NCBI GenBank assembly: GCA_028279945.1
Contig: JANQMT010000103.1
Location: 1-32,061 of the forward strand
Length of the DNA stretch: 32,061 nt
From: JAKSCF01 sp028279945
GTDB taxonomy: Bacteria; Bacillota; Clostridia; Peptostreptococcales; JAAYPU01
Direction: 5' to 3'
In this document: positions 8,801 to 17,766 of the stretch, one piece after another
Layout of the letters: the number at the start of each line of letters is the position of its first letter
How positions within the stretch are numbered: the first letter of the stretch is position 1
The notes under the pieces: model-generated
The model's input: only the letters and a program-made list of their open reading frames with translations
Told to the model about the DNA's origin: nothing
The model's database searches: none
Program-made: the position numbers and the translations under genes

Positions 8801-9741
8801 ACCAGTATTATATCGTAACAAAAGCTACAATTGACTATGAGGATGCCCAAGAGCAGGTCTATAAAATGCCTGTTAAAGTAGACATAACAAAACCAATAGT
8901 AACAGATGTAAAAATAGATTTAGAGAATAAAAAAGTGACATTTGATTGTGAGGATGAAGACATATTGGGATACGGTGTGTTTGTAAACAATGTACAGTTA
9001 GGTGCCGTATCAGAAAAAAATAAGTCTATTCCAACCCTTGAAGAAGATGATGAGGTCGTTATTTTGGCATTTGATCATGCAGGAAATTATTCTATTGCAT
9101 CTAATACAGAGGATGCAGATTTATCTTCCGCATTATTCCATGATATGAAAGCTGTGACCAAAGATTATAATAAAGGATCAACAATAGAAGTCTCTTGTTT
9201 TAGCATTGTTCCTACAAAATGGAGTATTACTGTTAAAAATTCAGTAGGACAAATTATGGGAACCACTCAAAGCGATATATTTAGTAATGATCTTTTATAC
9301 AAATGGAAACCGGGCGAAAATGATCTTAATGGCACGTATACAGTGGTTTTTGAAGCTGAGCTGGAGGATGGCAGACGAGCTTCAAAAAAATTTTTATTTA
9401 ACCATAGACAATATCACGTGAATTATGACAGCATTGAAACCTTAAATGATAGTAATGTTGAATCCTATATATTTAAGCGTAACGAATTACCAATGTTCGT
9501 TAAGGCTTCAGCTGAAGGTCTGGATCAATCCAATTCATACATCTTAAAACTAACCGATCCGTCAGGGCAGGTAAAGTTCATAACAAATCCGTCATGGACC
9601 GATACAGATGTATCTTGGCGGTATGTATTTCCTAGTGAAAGTGAATTGGGGGAATATACGCTGGAGCTATTTACTTGGGATTCCTTGGAGGAGATGAATA
9701 TACTATCCAGAGAATGGACTAAGACAGTTAAGGTACAATAG
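5878..9741 (+). CDS. Large secreted S8 subtilisin-family protease with PA insert and His-rich loop
   Basis: A 1287-residue exported serine protease of the C5a-peptidase/lactocepin type. A signal peptide covers residues 1-21 (cut after VIYA), followed by an inhibitor-I9-like propeptide (about 58-122). The catalytic residues are Asp172 (AVLDTGI), His240 (DGHGTHIAG), oxyanion Asn338 (SAAGNGG) and Ser572 (SGTSMATPHVAG). A PA-type insert lies at about 420-510 between His and Ser. C-terminal beta-sandwich domains follow, with a Ca-binding-like SPNGDGDKD (856-864) and a His/Asp-rich loop at 914-928. The C-terminus carries F-x-W-x-x-L-E-x-M-N-I-L, as in the downstream protease. There is no SLH, LPXTG or transmembrane tail. 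Start 5878 was chosen for GGAGG 5 nt upstream and the signal peptide; a TTG at 5692 is in frame but would translate the promoter. Confidence 0.92.
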   Translation: MKRFIMSCLIIVLLFSNVIYAAPINESMNNYKVTAAEVLDGDNSFYNVNESHKDSQNMRVFVTVKKGKRNEVLENICEMNIDLDVRHEFNDILYGFSATINSKDLSIIEELPFVDSIRIANTYKKQISESKKIINVPASVSVHDAVYNQVYNPNPPSVMDLYGDEMMIAVLDTGIYIDHSNLELPSEATPKFTKEEVESKLTESGTKGKYYTPKVPIGFDFADNDDDIYMDIYGDMMDGHGTHIAGIAAGSSQLSDGLEGIAPHAQIMGLKVFSNEDHHNAYEDDIVAAIMYAIEWDVDVINLSFGQLSGFDDEDAPEHMAIKAAVDKGIIVASAAGNGGYSTMAAGKPLSINPDIGTVEKPGVYKDTIQVASMSNTEITGPLKYYSEDGEVEEVVEYQEQINDTQTNIPDIIETLGGGVFDVVYVGDGQPGYYEEIDVTGKIVFAHRTGDYFYRDIQKTAEEHGAVALIVLRHPDHKENMVIKLNNPKIPVVCLLKDAGEKLLKYIYNHNKDLKMQVGKTSIANKNKYKMAYDSSYGISSDLEIKPDITAPGEHIWSLVGQNKYESMSGTSMATPHVAGGSILLSQYLQHGRKLEKNRDFVEEVKVRLMNTAEILENVDNPNNTGILTLPYSPRRQGSGLLKVEDAIKVNTIFYTYLAGGERVGSIALKEIDEETDFSLNVEHQLQSDASYEVSAIVLTDGKKSNKLSMDSELVSDAELILNNTDITEETATITLPKGESQLDFSLELSNKTSTDSFIEGFITFTPKDFEGPTVTIPYVGFYGNWDTPNIIDPSEADKDSYTGITGLYDPDFLAIMEKDYESIHKMKQEGKLWGFTQLGRSLFGESFDESKSAISPNGDGDKDRAMPVYTLLRNAKTFEIEVQDDSGNVIKKIFHNTQFEDGTKKIEDYLNDHEHPHDDDHGDHAHDPSVLSLYKAFKYGLVKNVTHYGNWYSRDSKLFSWDGTDENGDIVPEDQYYIVTKATIDYEDAQEQVYKMPVKVDITKPIVTDVKIDLENKKVTFDCEDEDILGYGVFVNNVQLGAVSEKNKSIPTLEEDDEVVILAFDHAGNYSIASNTEDADLSSALFHDMKAVTKDYNKGSTIEVSCFSIVPTKWSITVKNSVGQIMGTTQSDIFSNDLLYKWKPGENDLNGTYTVVFEAELEDGRRASKKFLFNHRQYHVNYDSIETLNDSNVESYIFKRNELPMFVKASAEGLDQSNSYILKLTDPSGQVKFITNPSWTDTDVSWRYVFPSESELGEYTLELFTWDSLEEMNILSREWTKTVKVQ

Positions 9742-9758
9742 AAAGAAAGGAATAGATT

Positions 9759-11273
9759 ATGAAAAAATACATTGGTATTATAATGCTTTGCTTGATACTC
9801 ATGCTTCAAACGTCTATCGTATTAGCTGATGAAAGCAGCAGCTATGAGCTGACAGTTTATACCTCAAAAGCCAGCTATACAGTAGGAGACAAAATTGTTA
9901 TCAATGGCAAAGTGGTGCTTGGAGATCAAGCCGTTGTAGGCGGAGAAGTGGCACTGGTTGTCAGGTCGGAATCAGGAGATAATCTCTATTTTATTGACCA
10001 GCTTGTCACCTCAGAAGATGGCAGTTTTACTACACAATTTATAGCCTCAAGTTATATCGAAAAGAAAGTAAATGTTATCGTTAAATTTGCAGATGAAAAA
10101 GAAGAACTGGCAGTGACCATAAAAGATGGACAAAATGATGACGGTAACCCCGGCGGAGGCGGCAATGGCGGCGGTGGAAGCACTCCAAGTACGCCTCCTG
10201 GAGAAGACAACTTTAATAAATATAAAAATGACTTATCTAAAGCAAAGGTTAAGCCGCGCATACTTAATGCAAACAAGAGAATGACACATGAAAAAGCTAA
10301 TGAAATCAAACAAAGTTTAAAGAATAATCGGGTTAATATGGCCAAAGAAGCCGGGATTGAAAAGACCATTATCTCCGATTCAAAACAAGAAGTGTCAGTG
10401 ATGCTGCCCGAAAAGGTATTAAAAGTCAAGAAAAAGATCACAGTCAATGAGCTTGACGAAAAACAAAAACCGAAACAATACGCAGTTAAAGTAAGCTCAT
10501 CCATATATGAATTTGGTCCAAAGGGCACTAAGTTTGATAAGAACATTTCAATACAAATTAAATTACCTATAACCACCGATTTAGATATCCATCGATTAAC
10601 ACCTGCTTGGTATGACGAGGAAGAACAAAAATGGGAGCCTATAGCGGGCGTAATAGATGTTGAAACGGGAATTGTAACCTTTGAGGTAGACCATTTTACT
10701 AAATTTGCAGTTATTGAAAAACCCGAAAGGGTTGAATTTGATGATGTGGATAAAGATTTTTCTTGGGCAGTAGATGCCATTGAGGTATTAGCAGGTAAAG
10801 GCATCATCAAAGGAACAGGGCAAGGCTTTGAGCCGAGAAGATCTATCACCCGTGCAGAATTTGTGAGCTTAATTGTGGGTGCATTGGATCTATCAACCGA
10901 TGAAGGCGATAAAAGAGTATTTTCCGATGTTCAATCAACGGATTGGTTCAGTCAGGCAGTAAAGACAGCCTCCAATAATGATATTGTTTCCGGCGATGGC
11001 AATGGTAAATTCAGACCCAACGATGAAATCACCCGAAATGAGATAGCCTCCATATTTTACAAATTGGATCAGACTAAGGAGCAAATCAATAATGATGTCA
11101 CACTAAAAGATTATGATAAGATACCAAATTGGGCATTAGACGGTGTCAAGTATGTTTACAATGAAGGGTTGATGAAGGGATATGACGACAAAGAATTTAA
11201 AGGAAATAGATCCCTGTCACGAGCAGAAGCTGCTGTTGTTATATATAGATATTTAGATAATAAATCGAATTAA
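9759..11273 (+). CDS. Secreted cell-wall protein with three SLH domains
   Basis: A 504-residue exported protein. A signal peptide covers 1-23 (cut after VLA). Residues 28-122 look like an Ig/MG2-type beta domain, followed by a Gly-rich linker (129-140). A basic helical stretch and a beta domain ending in DHFTKFAVIE (311-320) resemble the region often found before SLH repeats. Three SLH domains occupy about 327-374, 388-434 and 449-499, with the wall-binding tetrapeptides TRAE, TRNE and SRAE. SLH triplets bind pyruvylated secondary cell-wall polymer. It starts 17 nt after the first protease with AGAAAGG upstream and lies 37 nt before the second, so it is co-transcribed. Its likely role is a wall anchor or scaffold for the flanking proteases (inference). 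Confidence 0.9.
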   Translation: MKKYIGIIMLCLILMLQTSIVLADESSSYELTVYTSKASYTVGDKIVINGKVVLGDQAVVGGEVALVVRSESGDNLYFIDQLVTSEDGSFTTQFIASSYIEKKVNVIVKFADEKEELAVTIKDGQNDDGNPGGGGNGGGGSTPSTPPGEDNFNKYKNDLSKAKVKPRILNANKRMTHEKANEIKQSLKNNRVNMAKEAGIEKTIISDSKQEVSVMLPEKVLKVKKKITVNELDEKQKPKQYAVKVSSSIYEFGPKGTKFDKNISIQIKLPITTDLDIHRLTPAWYDEEEQKWEPIAGVIDVETGIVTFEVDHFTKFAVIEKPERVEFDDVDKDFSWAVDAIEVLAGKGIIKGTGQGFEPRRSITRAEFVSLIVGALDLSTDEGDKRVFSDVQSTDWFSQAVKTASNNDIVSGDGNGKFRPNDEITRNEIASIFYKLDQTKEQINNDVTLKDYDKIPNWALDGVKYVYNEGLMKGYDDKEFKGNRSLSRAEAAVVIYRYLDNKSN

Positions 11274-11310
11274 CAAAAGTTGCTTGATACTTAAATAAGG
11301 AAGGGAGCAA

Positions 11311-14300
11311 ATGATGAAATATTTCTTTAAAAAAGGCATACAAAGAGTAGTGACTGTAGCTGCAAGTATATGTCTACTCTTGACACCTATAAATGTAAAT
11401 GCACAGACGCAATCTCTGGATGCACTTAATGATGATGAAATAGTTGAGAAGATCATTAAATTACGAGATGATCATGAAGTCACACTTGAAACTACCGATT
11501 TGATAACGGAACAAGAAAGTGAACAAGAGGTTCAAATTATTGTTGAACTCAATGAAAAGCCTGTGCTGGAACAGCTGGGAGGAGAAGCTATTGATGAATC
11601 CTCAGAGCAAGTTGTAAAAAATGCCTATCATAAAACAAAAAAGATTCAAGAAGAATTTCAAGAACAATTAGAAGATATTGGCATAGATGTTGAGATAAAG
11701 TATGAATATCAAACAGCCTATAACGGTGTCAGCCTTAAAGTAGATAAAGCATACATCCCAACCATCGAAGCAATGGATTGTGTTAAGGCTGTACACATGG
11801 TAGAGAAACATGCCTTCGACATGTCAAAGGCAAAAAAATTAACCAATATTGAGACTGTGTGGGAAAGTGTCTACAGCAGCTATAAAGGCGAGGGTATGTT
11901 GGTTGCGGTTATCGATTCAGGTATTGATCCCACACATAAAGACCTCAGATTATCAGAAGGCATTACTAAAAAAATACCTGATGAAGAAGCCCTAAACGAT
12001 ATCATCAACAATCTGCCGGAAGAATCTGAATTCAAAAACATAGACCTGCAATGGTTTAATGAGAAAGTACCGACAGGCTATAATTGGGCAGACCAAGATA
12101 GTATTGTTTGGGAAAACAACGTTATCGGAACCCAGGACCATGGTATGCACGTAGCAGGCATAATTGGTGCAAATGGAGACGAAGAAGCTGATGGGGTTAA
12201 AGGTGTTGCTCCGGAAGTGCAGTTGATCTCTCAGAAGGTGGTCAGCAATAACCCAACAGCCGGCTATATAGCGGATGATACACTCATGGCAGCAATCAAC
12301 CATTCGGTTGCATTGGGAGTAGATGTGATTAATCTGAGCACAGGCCAGCCTGCCTCTCAGAAAAAAGATATGACTCACCCATTAATGATTGCCATGAAAA
12401 ATGCTCAGGACTCTGGGGTAATTATTGTCAAGTCAGCGGGTAACACCGGGCATATAGGCGGCGTTATGGACGACGATCTATATCCATTTGTGAAGAATCC
12501 GGACATAGGGGTTGCAGATGTTACATATGAAGGGAATATTATCGTGGGTTCCCTTGAGAATACAACAGCTAAAGTAAGGGCTTTTAGTTATGATGATGGC
12601 GCATCTAATGGTTTGGTAGAATATATTCTACCCGATGTGGGGCGATACCCGGATATACGTTATTTTGTTCAAGAAGGTAATGAAATCCCTGTCGTCTACG
12701 CAGGATTCGGTACTGAAAAAGAATTCGCTACTCTCATAGCAAATGATATAGAGGTTGAGGGTGCTATTACACTGGTTAAACGAAGCCCCTCCAGTTTTAA
12801 ATATAAAACCCATGATGCCTATAAAATGTATTACTCAGAAAAGGTAGATAATGCACAAAAATTTGGAGCCATAGCGCTTCTCATTATTGATAAAGAGAGC
12901 AGCTCAAGCCTATCAACACCGGGGATGGGAAGCTATGATCCTCAAATACCATATGTGATGGGAACCTTTGAAGATTTTGAAAGCATGTTTACAAGCATTG
13001 GAAAGACCTTACCGGAAGATGATGGAGAGGCTGGAGAATTAGGGGAATTAGAAAATATTCACTTTGAATTCTCAAGTAAATATTATAAAGAGATAGATAA
13101 TGCGACTAAAGGAGAGCTAACTTATACCACCACATGGGGAACAACTGACGACTTGGATTTCTATCCTGATGTGACGGCCCCGGGGAGCCAGATATGGTCA
13201 CTGGCCAATGATGACGGCTATACCATGAAAAGTGGGACAAGTATGTCAACGCCCCACATAGTAGGGATTTCCACTTTGGTTTATCAGGCCTATAAGGAAA
13301 AATATCCGGAGATGTCTAAGGTTGAAATGATAGATAAAGTAAAAAAATCTATCATGAATACAGCAAAAGTAGTGGAAGAAGAAGAAGGCGTGCCTTATCT
13401 AACCAGAAGGCAAGGGGCTGGATTAGCACAAGTGGATCTGGCTATTGAAACACCTGTTGTTGCTACACCTAAAATCGAATTAAAGGAATTTCAATCAAAT
13501 GGAAAGACATTTGAAATCACTCTTGAGAACCTAAGCGATGAAGAGGCAGTATATGAGGTTCCGGTGTCAAAAGTATACACAGGTAAAAGAATAGAGGAAG
13601 ACGGATACGAAAAATATACAGGTGAGTCGGCAGAGATACAAGGTGCTTCAGTAGAGGCTGAGTCTGTTAAAGATGCGGTTTATTTAGATCCAAACAGCTC
13701 TAAATCCATTGAATTTATTATCGATGGTCTGCCGGAAGAACCTTTTACCGAAGAACAACCGGGACAATTTGTAGAAGGCTTTGTTGAGTTCAAATCACTG
13801 AACGGTGACCCAAATCTTTCGATCCCCTTTATGGGATTCTATGGAGATTGGGATATGCCTAGAATCATTGACAGATCCTTTCACCAAAAAGATTCATTCC
13901 ATGGTTTGACGGGCTTATATGGTGTAACATCAGACCACAAACTCTATAAACTGGGATTTGATTTTGATGAAGAAGAGTATATAGAGGAATCCGTAGCGGT
14001 ATCCAATCATAAATATTATAAGCGTAGTGTCCAACCGATGCTATCGTTTTTGAGAAATGCTAAAGAGACAGAGATATCCGTATACTATGCTGAAAAAGAT
14101 GGAGACAGCTTTGTAAAAGGAGAAAAGATTTACGATATTTCCAAAGAAAATTTTCTAAAGAAGAATTATTCCAGAGGCATTTACTCAACCTCTCGTATGA
14201 AGAGTTTTGAAAATTGGAAATGGGATGGCACCTACTATGATGGAGCATCGGGTAAAAGACTAACAGCACCCGATGGTTGGTATCTAATAGAGTGTAAAAC

Positions 14301-16197
14301 AACAGGCATGTATGAAGGGGCAACGTGGCAGACCGAGAGATATCCTGTGCTGATTGAATCTAAAGTACCAACGATCTATGACGCTGTTATTGATGAAGTG
14401 GAGTCAGACGGTGATGTATGGATATCTTTCAAAGCAGAAGATAATTTTGGCGGAACAGGTATTGCCGGTTACCATGTTATTTTAAACGATGATTTTGATA
14501 ATCCAATCGAGATAGAGCCAAGTGATATAAGCAATGACCGCTGCAAGATAAGCAAGACCAAGTTTAAAACCAATGGAGAGTACAACATCAATATCATCGC
14601 CTTTGATTATGCTGGAAATGGTGCATACCTAAGTGAAGACGAAAGGCTTATAGTTAATCAAAGTCATAATGATGATAATCCATTTAACGTAGGACAATTT
14701 ATCAGGCTGACGGATGAATATCCTGAAACCGTATACGTTTCAGAGAATGAATTAGAGGTCTCTTATGAAATTCAAAGCTTTGTAAAGAGAGTCACCGTAA
14801 AAGTTGTAGCAGAAAACGGAATGATCTCGGAAGAAATCCATCGAGATAAGGATGAATTAAGCTACACAATCAAAAGCCTTAAAGAAGGCCAAAATACAGT
14901 ATATCTAATACCTGCCACAGGTTCATCGACGAATCCTACTGAGTTACCGGATAAGGCAGTAGTATTGAATGTTGTATTAGATACGGTACCTCCTAATATC
15001 TATGTAACAGACCCCAGTGGTGAAGAAAAGTTTGGTAGTGAATTGATCAAGGTGAAAGGGAAAGCATTCGATTTATGGCCCTTAGAATATTTTAAGATTA
15101 ACGGACAAGATGTCAGTGTTGATGATAAGCAAGGTTTTGAGACAATAGTGACTTGTGTAGAAGAAGGGGAACATATTATTGAAGTTATGGCTAAGGACTT
15201 AGCAGGAAACGAAGTATCCTTTGATATTCCAATCATTACGGATTTCACCAGCCCTGTTTTAACATTGGATAGTGACAGCGACTCAATAGAATCAAAGGTA
15301 GTCTCTATTGGTAAAAACAGATTGAGACTAAAAGGATCCATTATAGATCAGTATTCTGAGGCTGCACTATTTATTAACAACGACAACATTGCTAAAATGA
15401 GCCTAGAAGATGTAAGAGAACAAAGACCTGCTGAGTTTGATACCACTATCCTTTTAGACGAGGGAAAAAATATCATCTTACTTGAACTGTTTGATGGTCT
15501 GGGTAATGTTTATATCAAACAATTTGTGGTCATGAGGGGTACCCAATATACCCTGCCTGAGATAACGGTAAATGACCATACAGTAATTGAAGAGAAAATC
15601 AGCAGTCGAAATCCTCTTGCTGTTTCTGCCGCAAGCAGTGAGAATATAGACTGGACAATAAAGATTATCAATGATGACAATAATGTGGTTGAAGAAATCA
15701 GCGTAATAGATAACATGAATCTACAGAGAAGCTGGGTTCCAAACCCAAACATTAAAGATGGAGATTACCAGTTGTTATTGGAAGGCAGCGCTTTGGATGG
15801 TAGACAAATAGAAGCAATTAGCCATGAGTTTATCATTCAAAATGCACCTATTTCCATCAACAATATTTTATTGACCGATTTAAATGGAACAGAAAAACAA
15901 TCATTCAATGAAAGAGAACAGATCATGATCCAAGCGGATTTCACAAACGAATCTGAAGAAGATTTATCCGGAGTAGGATTCTTTAAAATAACCTCTGGGC
16001 AAGGTCAAGTGATTTATATAGGATTTAACGACTTTAGTATCCCATCTGGTCAGCAGAGAATGATAAAAAATGGATTTACCATCTTACCGGGTTTACCCAA
16101 AAAAGATTATGGTGTAGAAGTTTTCATCTGGCAAGACCTGGAATCCATGAATATTTTGGCACCTAAAGCTGCAAAAAAAGTATTCAGCGTAAAATAA
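11311..16197 (+). CDS. Giant lactocepin-like secreted S8 protease
   Basis: A 1628-residue exported subtilase. A signal peptide covers about 1-31 (cut after VNA) and an I9-like propeptide about 73-167. The catalytic residues are Asp202 (AVIDSGID), His277 in DHGMHVAGIIGANG (Met replacing the usual Thr, as in lactocepin-type enzymes), Asn378 (KSAGNTG) and Ser644 (SGTSMSTPHIVG). A PA-type domain lies at about 435-580. Then come Fn3/Ig-like beta domains to the C-terminus, including two with the YAGN / LAGNEV style of bacterial Ig repeats. The extreme C-terminus repeats the F-x-W-x-x-L-E-x-M-N-I-L module of the first protease. It has no SLH, LPXTG or membrane anchor. AAGGGAG at 11301-11307 serves ATG 11311; ATG 11314 is equally possible. 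Last gene of the operon. Confidence 0.92.
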   Translation: MMKYFFKKGIQRVVTVAASICLLLTPINVNAQTQSLDALNDDEIVEKIIKLRDDHEVTLETTDLITEQESEQEVQIIVELNEKPVLEQLGGEAIDESSEQVVKNAYHKTKKIQEEFQEQLEDIGIDVEIKYEYQTAYNGVSLKVDKAYIPTIEAMDCVKAVHMVEKHAFDMSKAKKLTNIETVWESVYSSYKGEGMLVAVIDSGIDPTHKDLRLSEGITKKIPDEEALNDIINNLPEESEFKNIDLQWFNEKVPTGYNWADQDSIVWENNVIGTQDHGMHVAGIIGANGDEEADGVKGVAPEVQLISQKVVSNNPTAGYIADDTLMAAINHSVALGVDVINLSTGQPASQKKDMTHPLMIAMKNAQDSGVIIVKSAGNTGHIGGVMDDDLYPFVKNPDIGVADVTYEGNIIVGSLENTTAKVRAFSYDDGASNGLVEYILPDVGRYPDIRYFVQEGNEIPVVYAGFGTEKEFATLIANDIEVEGAITLVKRSPSSFKYKTHDAYKMYYSEKVDNAQKFGAIALLIIDKESSSSLSTPGMGSYDPQIPYVMGTFEDFESMFTSIGKTLPEDDGEAGELGELENIHFEFSSKYYKEIDNATKGELTYTTTWGTTDDLDFYPDVTAPGSQIWSLANDDGYTMKSGTSMSTPHIVGISTLVYQAYKEKYPEMSKVEMIDKVKKSIMNTAKVVEEEEGVPYLTRRQGAGLAQVDLAIETPVVATPKIELKEFQSNGKTFEITLENLSDEEAVYEVPVSKVYTGKRIEEDGYEKYTGESAEIQGASVEAESVKDAVYLDPNSSKSIEFIIDGLPEEPFTEEQPGQFVEGFVEFKSLNGDPNLSIPFMGFYGDWDMPRIIDRSFHQKDSFHGLTGLYGVTSDHKLYKLGFDFDEEEYIEESVAVSNHKYYKRSVQPMLSFLRNAKETEISVYYAEKDGDSFVKGEKIYDISKENFLKKNYSRGIYSTSRMKSFENWKWDGTYYDGASGKRLTAPDGWYLIECKTTGMYEGATWQTERYPVLIESKVPTIYDAVIDEVESDGDVWISFKAEDNFGGTGIAGYHVILNDDFDNPIEIEPSDISNDRCKISKTKFKTNGEYNINIIAFDYAGNGAYLSEDERLIVNQSHNDDNPFNVGQFIRLTDEYPETVYVSENELEVSYEIQSFVKRVTVKVVAENGMISEEIHRDKDELSYTIKSLKEGQNTVYLIPATGSSTNPTELPDKAVVLNVVLDTVPPNIYVTDPSGEEKFGSELIKVKGKAFDLWPLEYFKINGQDVSVDDKQGFETIVTCVEEGEHIIEVMAKDLAGNEVSFDIPIITDFTSPVLTLDSDSDSIESKVVSIGKNRLRLKGSIIDQYSEAALFINNDNIAKMSLEDVREQRPAEFDTTILLDEGKNIILLELFDGLGNVYIKQFVVMRGTQYTLPEITVNDHTVIEEKISSRNPLAVSAASSENIDWTIKIINDDNNVVEEISVIDNMNLQRSWVPNPNIKDGDYQLLLEGSALDGRQIEAISHEFIIQNAPISINNILLTDLNGTEKQSFNEREQIMIQADFTNESEEDLSGVGFFKITSGQGQVIYIGFNDFSIPSGQQRMIKNGFTILPGLPKKDYGVEVFIWQDLESMNILAPKAAKKVFSVK

Positions 16198-16216
16198 AAA
16201 ACATTAAAAACAATAA

Positions 16217-16255
16217 AAAAAGATGTTTCACATTCATTTTGTGAGACATCTTTTT
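16217..16255. terminator. Bidirectional terminator between convergent protease and aminotransferase genes
   Basis: Arms AAAAAGATGTTTCACA (16217-16232) and TGTGAGACATCTTTTT (16240-16255) pair over 16 bp with one wobble; the loop is 7 nt. A run of A on the left and T on the right make it work for both converging transcripts. It lies 20 nt after the protease stop and 8 nt after the aminotransferase stop. Confidence 0.9.
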
Positions 16256-16262
16256 GATTCAG

Positions 16263-17513
16263 CTAATCTTTAAATTTCTCAATGGCCTCTGCCATCTTCT
16301 TAGGCACAATTTTGCACTTTTCTTCTGAAACGGCAGATACTGCAAAACGAAGACCTTTTCCGATGGGAACAACAAAGATGCTGTCTTTTTGTAATTCTTT
16401 TCCGACTTCTTCTGCATTATCGCATGGAATGGTCATAAAGAAACCTGCTTTATACGGGCACATTTCTAAATTAGCTTCTTTAGCAGCCTTTAAGAATGCC
16501 GCAGCTCTTCTGTCTAACACAGATCTAAATTCAGCTCGATCAGCAGCCACCTTGTCATATAAGTCTTCATTATCAAATGCATTGCTTAATATGGTCATAG
16601 CCGGGCGTGTTCCGTTAGACCATGTACCTCTGCCGGAATACATATTGACAGTTTTAAATTCCTCAGCAATCTTTGCATTAGGCGTAACACACAGCGCAGC
16701 ACCACAACGCATTCCGTATAAAGTGTAGCCTTTAGACATACTGAATGCTACAACAACTAAAATGTTTTCAGGTAAGTTAGAAAATTTTTCAAAGAATACT
16801 CTGGACGCATCAGGATCGCCTGCAAAATCAATATAAGCTACGTCTACAAACAGCGTGATTTTTTTATCTTTATTCTGTGCTTGAGTTTTTAAAGCATCTA
16901 AAACACTATCCCACTCCTCTGATGTAGGCGTGTATCCTGTAGGGTTATGTGCAGGTGCATTAAATAAAATGACCAAATGAGATTGTTCTTTAAGTATTTC
17001 ACCCACTTTTTTTTCAAAAGCATTCGTATTCAATGTTTTGTTTTCATTAAAAAGTGTATAAGTATCAATTTTTCTTCCAAGTTCATCGGTTATGGTTCGA
17101 TATGGGCTCCAGAACCAGTCGGAAGTCAGTACTCTATCTCCGACAGATGAATAGTTTTGAACTGTGTTTCTGATAGCACCTGTTCCTCCCGGTGTTGCAA
17201 CGGCTTGAATAAAGCCTTCTGGAACATGCTTACCGAATACAGCTGTTTTAACATTTTCTAAGAATGAAGGCACACCTGCAATGGGTGCATATGCAGCAAT
17301 ATCTACAGGGGATAAACTCCTATAGATGTCCACAATGCTTGGCATAACCATCAATTTACCTTCATCATCTAATAGTGCACCAATAGTAGCATTGACTACA
17401 TTCTCAGGGCCAATCTCTGCTGCTCTATCTTGAGCAGATGTATTGATACCAAATATTTTATCATCACCGCTTATTTGGCGAGTGCTCGGTGCAGCCATTA
17501 AAAACTCACTCAT
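16263..17513 (-). CDS. PLP-dependent class I/II aminotransferase
   Basis: A 416-residue fold-type-I aminotransferase of the aspartate/aromatic aminotransferase group. Visible signatures are PGGTGAIRNT (108-117) for phosphate binding, NAPAHNPTGY (185-194, Asn190 contacts the PLP O3), DVAYIDF (224-230), SMSKGYTLYGMR (258-269) with the PLP Schiff-base Lys261, and the carboxylate-binding Arg further on. The substrate cannot be read off; an acidic or aromatic amino acid with 2-oxoglutarate is typical for the family. I chose the start at 17513 (MSEFLMAAPS) because AAGGAGGC lies about 8 nt upstream; an in-frame ATG at 17600 lacks a site and would extend into the promoter. Single gene, divergent from lrgAB. 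Confidence 0.9.
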   Translation of the reverse strand: MSEFLMAAPSTRQISGDDKIFGINTSAQDRAAEIGPENVVNATIGALLDDEGKLMVMPSIVDIYRSLSPVDIAAYAPIAGVPSFLENVKTAVFGKHVPEGFIQAVATPGGTGAIRNTVQNYSSVGDRVLTSDWFWSPYRTITDELGRKIDTYTLFNENKTLNTNAFEKKVGEILKEQSHLVILFNAPAHNPTGYTPTSEEWDSVLDALKTQAQNKDKKITLFVDVAYIDFAGDPDASRVFFEKFSNLPENILVVVAFSMSKGYTLYGMRCGAALCVTPNAKIAEEFKTVNMYSGRGTWSNGTRPAMTILSNAFDNEDLYDKVAADRAEFRSVLDRRAAAFLKAAKEANLEMCPYKAGFFMTIPCDNAEEVGKELQKDSIFVVPIGKGLRFAVSAVSEEKCKIVPKKMAEAIEKFKD

Positions 17514-17571
17514 ATAAAACGCCTCCTTCACATTTTTAGTAGTTTCCATGAATAATCTGGAATTACTATAT

Positions 17572-17600
17572 AATATATTAATAATTGATTCTAATTTCAA
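17572..17600 (-). promoter_or_regulatory. Probable promoter of the aminotransferase gene
   Basis: On the minus strand TTGAAA (plus 17595-17600), 17 nt, TATATT (plus 17572-17577), about 60 nt before the chosen start codon. This also argues against the longer ORF starting at 17600. Confidence 0.5.
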
Positions 17601-17766
17601 TAGGTATTCGATAAATAATAAAAAAATACATAAATAATTATATTTTTAAAGGATATACAAGAATTTTGAAAGTAAAATTCTAAAAATTAGAAAGACTTTT
17701 ACCCCATGATGGTATATGATAGTTGATGTGTAGTAAAAGATAACAGGCGAAAGGAGAATCATAATT

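Noticed and set aside
10052..10849. 265-codon antisense open frame inside the SLH protein gene.
   Set aside because: Low-complexity translation (Ser/Pro/Leu-rich, Pro run opposite the Gly linker), no ribosome site; it is a shadow of the coding strand.
17660..17681. Hairpin AGAATTTT / AAAATTCT upstream of lrgA considered as a riboswitch or operator.
   Set aside because: Only 8 AT-rich base pairs, no conserved riboswitch sequence and no obvious regulator; left as a remark under lrgA.
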